Of a stretch of DNA of 64,000 nucleotides, positions 1 to 12,150 are shown one piece after another. The position numbers and the translations under genes are program-made. The stretch covers positions 8,763,598 to 8,827,597 of the forward strand of contig OX344756.2 of NCBI GenBank assembly GCA_947034885.2, in the 5' to 3' direction. Under the pieces are notes generated by a model. It was given only the letters and a program-made list of their open reading frames with translations. It did no database searches and was not told the DNA's origin. The stretch comes from Thuidium tamariscinum. Taxonomy: Eukaryota; Streptophyta; Bryopsida; Hypnales; Thuidiaceae. Each line of letters starts with the position of its first letter. Within the stretch, counting starts at the first letter, position 1.

Positions 1-2526
1 CCTATTTAGTATGTCTAAATTTATCTTAAATAGAAAATTTGAGTTACCTACTAAAATCTTCATTTGCATAGGGAATATGTAGTTTTAATATAGAAATCGC
101 TATTGGACAACTAAAACAAGTGTGAACAATTTTGACGCCTATTGGCATGGACACATAATTGCCTAGTAGGAAAAAGTAAATTAAAGAAATCAAATTTGGT
201 ACTTCCTTCAAAATGTTAAAAAAACCCACTACACATGATCCATTCTATGAATTTATGCACCAGTTGTACTAAAATTTTCTGCATGTACTTCTTTCTAGAG
301 CAGTAATGTTGTTTTGTAGTACTTGTATTATACAAATTTTACTACAAATGTGTGAGCATTTTTGGAATGTAGTGTTTGGGGATTTATAGGTGTATGTTCA
401 ACTACAAGATTTTTGAGTGATCTGCCAAATTTTAAGATTGGGGATTCATGATTTAGAATTTTTTTCCCAAATGTAGTGTGGGGCATTTTAGATGTGTTCA
501 ATTGTACTCATTAGATGTTTTTTGGGAGATTAGAAGACTGTTTCAAGCCTATTCCCAATGTTGTGAACAGTCAGAGTAAAATATAATTTAAAAAATTAAT
601 TTTTTAATTTTTTAAATATTATTATCTGACATGGCAGTCTCTCGACCACGTCAGATTGCAGATGTGGCAGTTCCCGACATTGTTCTCACAATTGGGAACT
701 CACAGTCTTCTAAACTGCAGAAAAAACATCTAATGGAGTAGGATTTTGGATGAATTTGTCCAATTGCAAGGTTGTAGATTTGTCATTTACACCTTTTTTT
801 TAGTGCACCCCAAAATATTTTAGGTACATCATATTTGACCCCTAAATGTTTGGAGTCTTCTTTGAAATTGATAATTTGGAAAAAATCATCATAAAATACT
901 ATTTGGAAGAATATTTTGGAATTGATATACAAATAGAAATTGTAAACTTTGAGTTTTACATTCTATCCATATGATTAGATTCAACAATGCTATCACCAAT
1001 ATTTTCTATAAATTTTGAATGGAAAATTTCAAAATTCCTTCAAATTTCAATTGCAAATAAATTATTGTCATTATTTGAATAAATTTGTGACTTCTTTTTG
1101 GCAAATTCACTTTTGAACTACAATCAATGCAATTTTGGCTTGGTCAACCACTTTACATACTTCTACATTTTTAAATTTAAAAAAATATATTTTCCAACAA
1201 TACCAAATCCAACCATTAGATAGGACAACAACCTAATAAAAATATTTTTTTAAATTACGATATATGACTATCATCTATGTAGTAATGAAGGTGAAATTTG
1301 AGTTTCAATCTATTCACTACCTAGAAATTGGACATTATAGTATTTTAGGGTTAATTGCAAGAATTTAGACTACTTTGTACAATTCTATGGTTATAGATAT
1401 AAGATTTTAAGTATTTTATATATACTTCAATTGTGAATTGTGAATTTCTATTATGGAATTTTTGTAGGTATTTTGTAATGTATTAATAAACACATACCTA
1501 AAACAAATTGCCTAATAGTACTTATTTCTTTGAAACACTTGTAAATGTTGTACAATATATTCTTGCTATTATATATAGGCATTTGTAATTAGTTGAAGAA
1601 GAATCATGAATCCTAAATCTTGAATGTTGAGTGTCTAAGCTTTATAACCTAACTTCATTCTCACTCCCTAAATCCTAACCCCTAAAACATGCTAACTACA
1701 TGAACCTTAAATCCTATGCATACCTAAATCCTATAAATCCTAAACATAGTCATTGCCCACCCTAACCTTGGAAGGACGCATGGGGGTCCCTATGAAATTC
1801 ATCATTTCTAAAATTGTAGGAATTATTGGTAATAAAATATTCAAAAAAACTCATTTGAAGTCAAAGAACTATAGAAGATCTTCACTTTCCACTCCTAAAA
1901 TCAAGGATGAATGATTGCATTTATGTCCTATATCGGAGAATTCCTTGTCATTCAACAGACCATACTAGTCCGCGGCATCCTTACAAGGTTTTAAGATTTT
2001 TGTATTTTTTTGGTATATAAAGCATTTTGAATTTATAATTAGTATAGTATACAACTAATCAGAGTGAATTTTTGCTTAAAATGAAAGGTTGGGTATTAAA
2101 CATTATCATACTTAAAAAATTTAGGTAGACATAGGCATATATAAATTTTAAGAAATTTATCTATATAGCCCTCATGTAATAAGAGGTTGAACATACATGA
2201 TCTTTGAACCCCCCAAGTAGTGCCCTTGAGATAAATAATCAATTTAAATCAAGAACTAGAACTTTGTGCCAATTCCAACTACACTTTTATTGGCCAACCA
2301 CTTATACACATCAATTTTGAGGCACCAATATATTCCTATAAAGAAAAAGAAGAATTATATTTGACCACATAGTTAGAAATTTGTCAAGATTCATCGTGGA
2401 AATAAGATCCCAAACTCTTAAAGAATCTTCCAGATTGTTCGTAATTTTTGACCATAGGTGATCAAACTAAATTGAAGTTCACCAAAATCCAAGAATCTTC
2501 ATTGCACTTGAGTAGAGGATTTCCAA
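1..2526. other. AT-rich intergenic region
   Basis: No convincing coding frame on either strand; the few open frames are short and of low complexity. It holds one foldback element (509-735, listed separately) and a stretch around 1620-1745 rich in CCTAAATCC-like words that is too irregular to be telomeric repeat. Confidence 0.7.
509..735. mobile_element. Foldback (MITE-like) element with 15-bp perfect terminal inverted repeats
   Basis: The left end CATTAGATGTTTTTT (509-523) is exactly the reverse complement of the right end (721-735). Imperfect pairing goes on inward for about 60 bp: AGAAGACTGT on the left against ACAGTCTTCT on the right, and CCCAATGTTGTGAACA against TGTTCTCACAATTGGG. The left arm carries an extra A/T-only stretch at about 581-620. 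The element has no coding capacity. I see no clear target-site duplication, so the superfamily is undecided. Confidence 0.6.
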
Positions 2527-4601
2527 CTAGAATTTGAAAATTGTCAAAAATGGTAAGTTCTCTACTTCTATTGCCAAGGCTTCTAAGCTTATGCACCCAC
2601 TCAAATTGAGAGTACTCAAAGAAGGCAAGTTTCCCACTTCCTTTGGCAAAGCTACCAAGCTTGAACACCCTTTCAAATCTAAAGTAGTCAAAGAAGATAA
2701 GTTCCCTATTTCCGTTGGTAAGGCCGTCAAGCTTGAACACCAACTCAATATAAAAGTAGTCAAAGAAGATAAGTCTCCCACTTCTTTTGGCAAGGCTAAT
2801 AAGCTTGAGCACCCACTTAAATTGAGAGTGATCAAAGAAGACAAGTCCCCTAGTTCATTTGGCAAGGTCACTAAACTTGAACATTTTCTCAAATTCAAAG
2901 TGGTCAAGGAAGACAAGTTCCCCACTTCCTTTGGCAAGGCTTCCAAGCTTGAGCACTCACTTAGAAGAAAAATGGTCAAGGAAGATAAGTTCCCTACTTC
3001 CTTTGGCAAGGTTACCAAGCTTGAACATCCAATCAAATCTAATTCAAGTAAGGAAGACAAGCTCTCCACTTCCTTTGGCAAGACTGCCAAATTTGAGCAA
3101 CCACGTAAATCTAAAATGGCTAGAGAAGACAAGTTCTCCACTTCTTTTGGTAAGGTTGCTAAGCTAAAACACCATCGAATGTTTAATATAGTCAAGGAAG
3201 ATAAGTTCCCTACTTCTTTTGGCAAGGTCACTAGCCTTGGCCACTTTCTCAAACAGAGAATAGTCAACGAGGACAAGTTCTCTACTTCCTTTGGCAATGC
3301 TACCAAGTTTGAACACCCATTCAAAATAAGAGTCTTCAATGAAGATAAGTTCCCCACTTCCATTGGCAAGGCTACCAAGTTTGAACACCCATTTAAATCT
3401 AGAGTGGTTAGGGAAAACAAGTTCCCTACTTCTTTTGGCAAGACCATCAAACTTGAGCATCCACTCAATTTATATTCAATCAAAGAAGACAAGTTTCCTA
3501 TTTCTTTTGGCAAGGCCTCCAAGCTTGAACAATCATTTAAAATGAGAGTAGTCAAAGAAGATAAGTTTCCCATTTCTTTTGGCAAGGTTTCCAACCTTGA
3601 ACACCTACTCAAACAAAGTTTAGTCAAAGAAAAAAAGTTCCCCACTTCCTTTGGCAAAGCCACCAAGCTTGAACACCCATTCAAATCTAGAGTGATTAAG
3701 GAAGATAAGTTCCCCACTTCCTTTGGCAAGGTTGCCAAGCTTGAACACCCATTCAAATCTAGAGTGGTCAAGGAAGATAAGTTTCCTACTTCCATTGGCA
3801 AAGTTGCCAAACTTGAGCACCAAAAAATATTTAAAGTGATCAACGAAGACAAGTTTCCCACTTCTTTTGGCAAGGCTGCCAAGCTTGAACACCCACTAAA
3901 AAAGAGTTCAGTCAAGGAAGACAAGTTCTCAACTTCCTTTGGTAAGGCTACAAGGCTTGGACATTTTTTCAAATGTAGAGTGGTCAAGGAAGATAAGTTT
4001 CCCACTTCCTTTGGTAAGGTTGCCAAGCTTGAACATCCATTGACATAGAGTTTGATCAAAGAAGACAAGTTCCCCACTTCCTTTGGCAAAGCCACTAAGC
4101 TTGAACAATTTCCTAAATCTAGAGTAGTCAAAGAAGATAAGTTCCCTACTTCCTCTGGCAAGGCCACCAAACTTGAACATCCACACAAATTTAAAGTAGT
4201 CAAGGAAGACAAGTTCTCTACTTCTTTTGGCAATGCCACAAAGCTTGAGCACCAACTTAAATTGAGAGTAGTCAAAGAAGACAACTGCCCCACTTCTTTT
4301 GGTAAGGCCACCAAGTTTGAACACCAACTCAAATTGAGAGTGGTCAAGGAAGATAAATTTTCTACTTCCTTTGGTAAGGCCACCAAGTTTGAACACCTAC
4401 TCAAATTGAGAGTGGTTAAAGAAGATAAGTTTTCCACTTCCTTCAGCAAGGTTGCCAAGCTTGAACTACCACTCAAATCTAATTCAGTTAAAGAAGACAA
4501 ATTTTTTGCTTTCTTTAGCAAGGCCTCCAAGTTTGAGCATTCACCCAGTAGAGTTCGCTTGAAGAAGACAAGCTCTTCACTTCCTTTGGTAAAGCCGCCA
4601 T
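2527..4601 (-). pseudogene. Orphan leucine-rich-repeat array (plant resistance-type LRR), 5' end frameshifted
   Basis: An open frame of 667 codons (4530 down to the stop at 2527) encodes about 28 tandem 24-residue LRRs of the form LPKEVGNLSSLTTLDLxGCSS. This is the L-x-x-L-x-L-x-x-C-x-x-L-x-x-LP type seen in plant NLR proteins, common in mosses. The frame continues upstream as more LRR without an ATG. An ATG at 4601 opens a good LRR start (MAALPKEVKSLSS), but a one-base shift near 4550 leads it to a stop near 4520. The first in-frame ATG inside the open frame lies only about ten repeats in. No NB-ARC, TIR, coiled-coil, signal peptide or kinase part is visible within several kb upstream. It is therefore probably a decayed LRR fragment, or a gene whose other exons I cannot see. 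LRRs of this kind bind proteins or sense effectors; no specific role can be inferred. Confidence 0.6.
2530..4600. repeat. 72-bp tandem repeat underlying the LRR array
   Basis: The DNA repeats every 72 bp, about 28 times; GAAGACAAGTTCCCCACTTC (plus-strand sense) recurs with small changes in nearly every unit. One unit equals one 24-residue LRR. Most units lack stops in the other frames too, so long antisense frames run across 2534-4048 and 4052-4678 on the plus strand. The LRR consensus shows that the minus frame is the meaningful one. Confidence 0.9.
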
Positions 4602-5166
4602 TTCAATTAACAAATAGCGTGATATTTCAAAATCCTATAAATTCAAACAAAATTCAAAAATGGGTAGTCAGTAAATAACACCTAAACCTACAAATATAAT
4701 AGGGTCTCAAGAAGGTATCAAATAAATGATATATGAAAAATCATCTCATATAGAGCGCTATATCAAAGTAATCAAATAATTTCTATATATGCCTAGTAAT
4801 ATATAGTAATAAAAAAATTAAAATATACCACAATTGCATCCATTTTTTAAGATTCGTGCAATAATATTAAAATTATGATTTGTGAATATTCCAAGAATAT
4901 TGCAACAATTCCACATACATCATCTTGTTAAAGAACCTACGAGAAAATGGATGGACATTGTATTTGTCTCCTAAAATTTAAATTCTATATTAAAATGTGG
5001 TACAATATATGTTGGTGGATTAATAATTTGATAATGCCCATCTTCTATTCGAATTTCATGTCACTGTATAAATGTTATCATGCTCAAATATAGCACCATA
5101 TAATTCAAATATGTAACAAATTTTTTGCTTCTAAGACATATTGAAGGCAAAGAATCAATTGAATCA

Positions 5167-5577
5167 TGGCAAATTTTGTTAAAATGGTGGTATTCTAAAT
5201 GCCATTTTTCAGGCGCGCGATCTATACTGAAAACTAGCATCTAGGACAAGTATAGATTTTTAGAGATCTAAGACACATATAGATTTTTTTAAATCTATGA
5301 TAGTTTTACATTTCAGTCCATACCAGGGTTGTCACATGGACGAGTTACCATTCATTTCTTATCCAATTGGACAAGTTTCCAATTCATTTCTTGTCCAATT
5401 GGACACGAAATGAATAGTAACTCGTCCAATGTGACAATCCTAGTCCATGCGGTTTGAAATATCTTGGATAGGTATAGATTTCAAAAATCTATGATAGTTT
5501 TACATTTCAAATCGCACGGTCTGAACTGTCAAAAGTATCAAACTAATGAAATACCGCTGTTTTAACGAAATTTGCCA
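5167..5577. mobile_element. TIR element with a nested internal foldback
   Basis: The outer ends pair over about 28 bp with few mismatches: TGGCAAATTTTGTTAAAATG on the left (from 5167) against AACGAAATTTGCCA on the right (to 5577). Inside, 5320-5447 is a second foldback in which GTCACATGGACGAGTTACCA pairs with its near reverse complement, with the palindromic core TCCAATTGGA occurring twice. A direct repeat (AAATCTATGATAGTTTTACA) flanks the inner foldback. The element is non-coding, and I cannot define a target-site duplication with confidence. Confidence 0.6.
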
Positions 5578-5809
5578 CAACTCCAAATCAAAACTTTTTC
5601 TATAGTTGCATGCTTTGATTCATGCACCTTCTATGTTAAATCCACAATGCAACAAATGCAATTTGGAAATTTGTACTAAAGAGTCTCACTAGAAGATGAT
5701 TGAAATTTTTAAATACACAACAAGGTCATTGCAAGAAACACAATGTGTTTTTTGTAACATTTTAGTTTTATTGGAGGAAGGGATATTTTATAATTAGAAC
5801 AACAATATT

Positions 5810-6340
5810 AAGAAATATGAAAATATGTTCAATGTATACACATCAAAGAAGAAAGTACCCTATAAAGGAAAAAAAATTGGAAATTTCTTTAAAGTAGGAG
5901 AACTAGAAAAGTGCAACATCTCATGAAAATGGGTATATTGACATTTCAATTTTTACATATTAGAATATTTTTTTCTAAAAACTAAAAATTGTCCACTTAC
6001 AAAGAATTGACGGTGATGAGTTCTCATCAAAAAAATTATCTTAAAGTCATTATCGATGTTTGGATATTGCATGCAATCGGAATGTTGCTTGCAATCATGT
6101 AGGGGACATAATATAATATATTTTAAAATTAACTTTGGTACGAAAATGCTTTCCTACTATACAAATATATCATGAAGGTTTCAGCTTTAAATCATTAAAT
6201 TTGGAGACTCCTAATATTGATAAAAGACCCTAAACTTCACATTGTGACAAATTAACAAAAATAAATATTATATATTAAATGATTTTCTTGAATTTCTAAA
6301 AAATAATAGAAATATCAAGTTAGATAGTTTTACTAATTAT
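5810..6340. repeat. Dispersed repeat, copy 1 (partner 31790-32300)
   Basis: Shares collinear blocks with 31790-32300 in the same orientation, for example AGAAAAGTGCAACATCTCAT here against AGAAAAGTGCAAAATCTCAT there. Further matching blocks follow at the same spacing for about 450 bp. It is non-coding and looks like two old copies of one repeat family. Confidence 0.5.
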
Positions 6341-9300
6341 TTCATATTCTTGGAGATTCAAATTCAAAAGTTCTAGTAGAAAACATCATTCTAATTGTGG
6401 TGGAGATTGGAGAGTAGGACTAGTGTTTCTTGCAAGGATCCGACAATGGACCATAGAAATTGCAATGCAAACTATGACAAGAAAGTCTTCACCATCACAT
6501 TATAAATGTTTGATGCTCTTGATCTAGAATCTAACTTCCAAAAATCTCAAATGGATGAAAATGAACCAACATTCAATATCATATTCACATTCATCCATCT
6601 ACAAAATCCTTATCTAATACTAATACAAAAATATAACTTACAATTCAAAATTAATCCATTCACAACCATTTTCCAACATTATTCTGTGCAAATTTGCACT
6701 AAATACTGACTCATTGGCATATATTTTCTTTAGAGGTCATCCTATTCACTTTCAAATGCATCTTTCAAAAATTGAAACACAAGCAACATAATAATTGTCT
6801 AAGTATAACCATAATTCATATTAAAGACAATATCATATCATAATAGTTGATTTTGATATCCTTCTAGACTAAACTATCTACATTTAAAACTAAGGCTTAA
6901 AACTTAAAGACAAGTGTTTGAAAAGATTACTATCAATTTAGAAAGGCAATATAACTTTCAAGAAACAAATGGTAGAGTTATACTCAAGTTATTTAAATGT
7001 TAATGACTATCTATCCTAAATCACAAATGTCTCATATCTTATATTTGAAGATGAGAATTTCTAGAACATGTGAACAAAGCTTAAGAAGTTCACTACTCAA
7101 TTTCCTTTGTTGAATTTGCATTGATGTTCTATTGTACAAAGTGAGCATGAGGACGATTAATGCTTAAAGATAATGTCTCCCAATTGGAATGCCAAACCTA
7201 CATGACTTCCTAGTCTAAGAAAGTAAGAGGTACATATTGGATTCTTCACTAGACCAACAATAAAAAATTTAGTGTAGATATGAAGAACTTGTCAATCCAA
7301 CTTCAAAAATTCAAAATTGTTTTGACAAGTTCCAAAATTAGAAATAAAAGTAGACTCGAAGTATGTACTATTTCTCTTCTATTGTAATGTTTGCACAATA
7401 ATGTACCTTAAGCCATAAACACCTGTCAAAATTAAAACCCTAATACCTAAAAGAAATTAAATAACAATTTAAGTAAAATAAAATTGGATGAATACTCATG
7501 TAGCAATTACTCTACTAAAGGAGCTATAATTTTATTGAATGCATTGTGTCAATTGATTAATCCAACCCTCCAAAAAGACTAACTTGCAATTCAATATACA
7601 CGTGCATTTGAAAAAAGAAAACTTTAAATTTTAAGGTGATTGTAAGATCAAACATGGTACCTTCAAAAGAATTCAAGTGTATCTCTCTACCTAATATATA
7701 TTGATTAAAAAAACTTCATGAAGAGATGACTATCTCTAGTGATTACATAAACCCATCCAAACCCACCTACCCCTGGATGAAAAAACAAGAGTTGTAAATT
7801 AAAAGACCCCCTCCAAAAAACAAAACAGAACCATTGATTAAAAAAAGAAAAGACCCCTTCTACTATCAATCTCCAAGGTGGTGCTTCATCTATACAGTTC
7901 ATTTCAATTCCCGAATACAATACATGTACAATACAAATTTCAAATATGACTATAATATAAATATTAAATTGAAAATATATTTATAAGAGTAGATACGAAT
8001 ATAGGAATAGATACAAGATACGAGAGGGGTGAGATGGGAGATAATCCCATATTGATTGTCAAATTTACTAGTATTGAAAATTATAAGTAGGGAGGAGGGG
8101 AGGGTTGGAAGATAATTAATTTTAATAAATTAATTTTTACCTAAACAAGGGAGGGGGGGATTTTAAAATTTAAAAAAAAAATTTAGTACACTTTTTTGGT
8201 TGTCTTTTGGGTGGACTTCACTATCTACTCAGAAGATAGCCGACAACTATCATTGGACCACTACTTTGACCATTATTAATGAAAATATATGTACCGAAAA
8301 CTAAAAATAGAAAATATTATTATAGGTAGAATAATATGATTTTGTAATGGCTTCAAATCAAATTAAAAATTCATGAACCCCCAAAGGCAATATTTGGATA
8401 ATGTATAATAGGTTTTGAAGTTTATTTGTTACTATTGTCAATCTATATAAACATCAAAGAAAATTTTTCAAATAGAACATTTAGATAAATGTTGCAATTG
8501 GTTGTATTATTCTATATTGTATACAATACTCACTATCCTAAATCTCACATACACTCAATGATATGCAATGCTACATACACACACATATACATATACATAT
8601 AATAAATTAAAAATATGATACTTGACAAAAAGAATTTTAAGACTTATCTTACCTTGATTAATAATAAGTCTTTCAAAAGCAAGTCATGTCAAAGATCACT
8701 TCGCAAGTAGCTCCTTTCTTGTAATCGATTCAATTTCCAAAATGCCTCCATTCTACTCAAAGACTTCCTTTACACCAATAATATGCTGAAAGAAAATATA
8801 AAGAGAATCAAAAGAATATTCTACCATGGACCCCCATTTCTTAATGGACGAAATTTCTTATACAATAACACATCACTCCATCAATGAATGAGTGTATATG
8901 GATGAAAAATCTATTTCAATCCATATTTCATTTACATCCATTGTAATCAATTGCTACATCACAAGAGACCCAAAATAAATAAAATATAGTCTTAATTTCA
9001 ATTTCAACATTACTCTTCTTGAATATTCATCACCAAATATGTCCAAAGTTATCAATATACAAACTCCTCACTATCCTCTAAAAAGATGCAGCCACCATAG
9101 TTTCCATTCTCCCCCCCCCCCTTCCCTCTCCAAAAATTTACAAGCCATTAATAGTTTTAAGAAAATGATGACCTTTGAAATCACTATTGATTACAAGCTG
9201 TTGATCTCGTGAAATTTAATTTGAGCTGTCCAAATATAAATATAAAATACAAATATAAATACAAAATATGAATATGATGTTAAAATATTAAATACATATA

Positions 9301-9599
9301 TAAAACAAAATTTGTATATTGAACAAAGATACATGTGAAATTCCATATTGATTGTCAATCACATTGGCTTCTAAGGATAACAAGGGGGGGATGCAAGTTT
9401 AAAATTTTAAAATTTAAAATTTAAAATTTTTTTTCTTATTTGTTTGAAAGGGGTTGAGAGTTGAGTTAATAATTACAAATTCTTTTGGATGGGTAGTGAG
9501 GCATCCTCTCAAAAGATAGGTTACAGGTATAGGTTTAACTATTCTTAGGGAAGGTCTAATCCCTCCATCACTACAACCATTTACAAGTTTATTCATTGG

Positions 9600-12150
9600 C
9601 TAAGCTACCATTCATTAGCTAAGCTAAATTCTTCCACCAATTGGGAACTAATGACTGCCTAAAATAAGACTTAATGTCATGGCATATTATATTCAACAAA
9701 TTCACCCATGAGCAACAACCTTCTGTCAACAAGCTTCAAGAGAACAACGCTAAGGTACTGAAGTGCAACTCAAGTATCACCTCTCAAGCTGTTGTCCAAC
9801 TGCAAGTAGAGCCTATAATTGTTGGCTACTAAACCTACTTGCAACATAAGCACCTAACACATGAGCCTACCAAAGCTAGGAACACCTATAACATCACTTC
9901 CAAGATACAAACTTCACCACTTCATATCCCAAAACGACACCCTAAGTCTTGATGAAAGACTGCTTGTTCAAGTGCCACCCAAACCCAATCTAGTGATACC
10001 AAGTTTTGGGAGTTTTTTAACAGTTAAATCCATAAAGAAGGAGAATTTCTAGCCAAATATCCCATTTCCATCACTAAACAGAAACTCCCTTTCAGTGAGT
10101 TGGTGCAAAATTCAAGATCCATCTTTTAATTTGATAAACAGTTGGGATGCCTTTTTACATCTTTGAAAGATAAAAAATTGACCATCAATGAAACTAGTGG
10201 TGCATGTTCTCTTACTTTGCCTTCCACGGAGCTGCCGGAATGAAAGAAAGTTTTTGTCACACGTCCCTTGAGCTGCACACATGCACAATCAGCATAATCA
10301 AATAATTGAAACAGTAAATTGCTACCTGTGAACAAGCTGGAAGAATATACATAACATGAAGGTTGCCTGTGAATCCCGTGTTACCATTTTCCATCTTTCC
10401 GGCACAAATCCAGACCTAATCTAGTGTCAGGGGTTAACAGAACATTTCGAATCTGCATTGTTCGGTTACCATTCGAAGGAAATGGAAAACTTCGAAGCCA
10501 GGATAAACACCGAGGGTGTTTGAAAGATTAGCCTGGATGCGTAATGAACAAGCTTCCCTCACCACGAGCATGTTGTTGCAAAAATTACGACCCAGTTTGC
10601 GAAGTGAAATGTACGAAGTGTAGATTCTTAGACATGGAACTCATATCAACGTACTGGGGATTGCCGTCAGGATCATCCAAACATTCTTCAGCACTAGTGA
10701 TCGTGGAACGGAGCCCCAAACCGTCCAATTTACGAGAGAAATAAGTTTGCAACGTGCGCAAGACTATGGGTAACTACTGCTGAATTGTTCCAGACTCGTT
10801 TCTCATTGACAATCTTTTGGTTTTTCAGCGCATACGAACTCTCATTCATAACGCCAAAAGATCACGTTACGAGGCAGCTGATCAACCAAAAGTTTCAAGA
10901 TTCCATGACATGACTTGATTTTAGCTCTCCAAGATTATCTAGACCATAATGGTGGTTTGATTCCAAGGTGCTGGGATCTCATTCTAATGCGTGACCTCAT
11001 TCTAACCCCATAAGGATTGTGGGCGACTTTGGAGGTGGGTAACACATTTTCTGGTCCTAGGGTAAAGATTAAAAATAAATCCCAAACTGTGATGCACTAT
11101 GGAGATCCAACCATACCAATGGAGTTAACATGAACACTTGGGCCTCTATAGTAAATTTTGTCGCAACTGAAGCTTGCTAAAAGATTTCCATATTTTCAGC
11201 CCATACTTTGTTAGTTTGTTCAACCCCTACACTACATGCCAGCACAAATTCTTGTTCCAAAGCATTCGGTTCTCAATTTCCCACACCCATTACCTTCAGT
11301 ACGTATCCAGATTCTTTCCAAAACTCTAAAAAAAGTGACAATTTCGACCAAGAAGTGGTCGACCAGTCCTCAATGGGTTAATACATCGAAAGCCCAGCAA
11401 TTCAACACGCTAAATATGAGAAAGAATTACACTAGAATTCTCCAAGGCTTACTCTCATAGAGTTAACAATCCCATGCTTCTTTAACACGCATGAATCATA
11501 GCTTTGGTCAACATTTCGAGGTGCTGAGGATCCATCCAACGTCGTGAAATTCAACATGCTTTCAGGAAAACCATCAAGACATGTACGACGGGACTCACGA
11601 ATGAAACACTGCAGGCTCTATCAGTGTGCCGTCCAAATTCTCTTAATCCCTTCCATCCATGAACGCTTAGAAGTATAAATATCTACAGCCATGCTTGTGA
11701 ATTTCACTGCTCCCCAAACCGCACCAAATCTCAATCTGTCTAATGCAGGGAACCACGCTCAGACTCCCACTTGAACACATTCAAGTCTCAGTGCGCATAC
11801 CTGACTGCCGTGAGCATCCAAGAGCACCTGCGGTCGTCTCTCTCTCTCTGTCTCTCCCGCTTGTAAGACACTCTCCAGCGACGAAGTGACACAGCACAGA
11901 AGGACCCCACAGACAAAAACAACGTCACTTGTGGTGTGAGAGCACTGCCTCAGCTTCTCCTCCTCCTCCTTCGGTGCGTAAAGCTCAAAGCTCATAAGAC
12001 GTCACTTCGGAGACGCCGTAGCTCGAGAGTCGCCAACAAAACAGATGCTAAACAAGCGGAAAACAGAAGGAGAGGGGCGAGAAAACTGAAGAAAAGATGG
12101 GGAGGCTGGGGTTTGAAGCTCAGAATGAGAATCTATGATAGTAATAAATG
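9600..12150 (-). other. Possible spliced minus-strand locus of unknown nature
   Basis: This block is less AT-rich than its surroundings. Read on the minus strand it starts with a GC-rich, 5'-UTR-like segment (about 12130 to 11802) ending in a good donor (TCAG|GTATGC at 11801/11800). Two exon-like segments follow: an open frame 10773-10588 ending at a stop (10585-10587), containing SAEECLDDPDGNPQYVDM; and 10272-10216, bounded by GCAG and GTAAGA and encoding LKGRVTKTFF plus HSGSSVEGK. I do not recognise the protein and could not join the pieces with consistent phase. It may be a decayed gene, a non-coding transcript or chance. Confidence 0.25.

Larger units (their letters stand above)
4602..9600. 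other. AT-rich intergenic region with decayed repeats
   Basis: No gene recognised. It contains a foldback element (5167-5577), a dispersed repeat shared with 31790-32300, and a possible TIR pair at 5725/6439. Two stretches, 8020-8290 and 9330-9570, share short words (CCATATTGATTGTCAA, then a G-run, an A/T run and a later AAGATAG) and may be old copies of one repeat. The few open frames, such as 6506-6709, have no recognisable motif. Confidence 0.55.

Noticed and set aside
1620-1745. CCTAAATCC-rich stretch resembling plant telomere repeat
   Set aside because: The words are irregular and interspersed; there is no run of CCCTAAA units.
2534-4048. Plus-strand 504-codon frame rich in KEDKFPTSFGKATKLEHP repeats
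   Set aside because: It is the antisense shadow of the 72-bp LRR repeat; the minus frame gives a textbook plant LRR consensus.
4052-4678. Plus-strand 208-codon frame
   Set aside because: Same antisense shadow of the LRR array.
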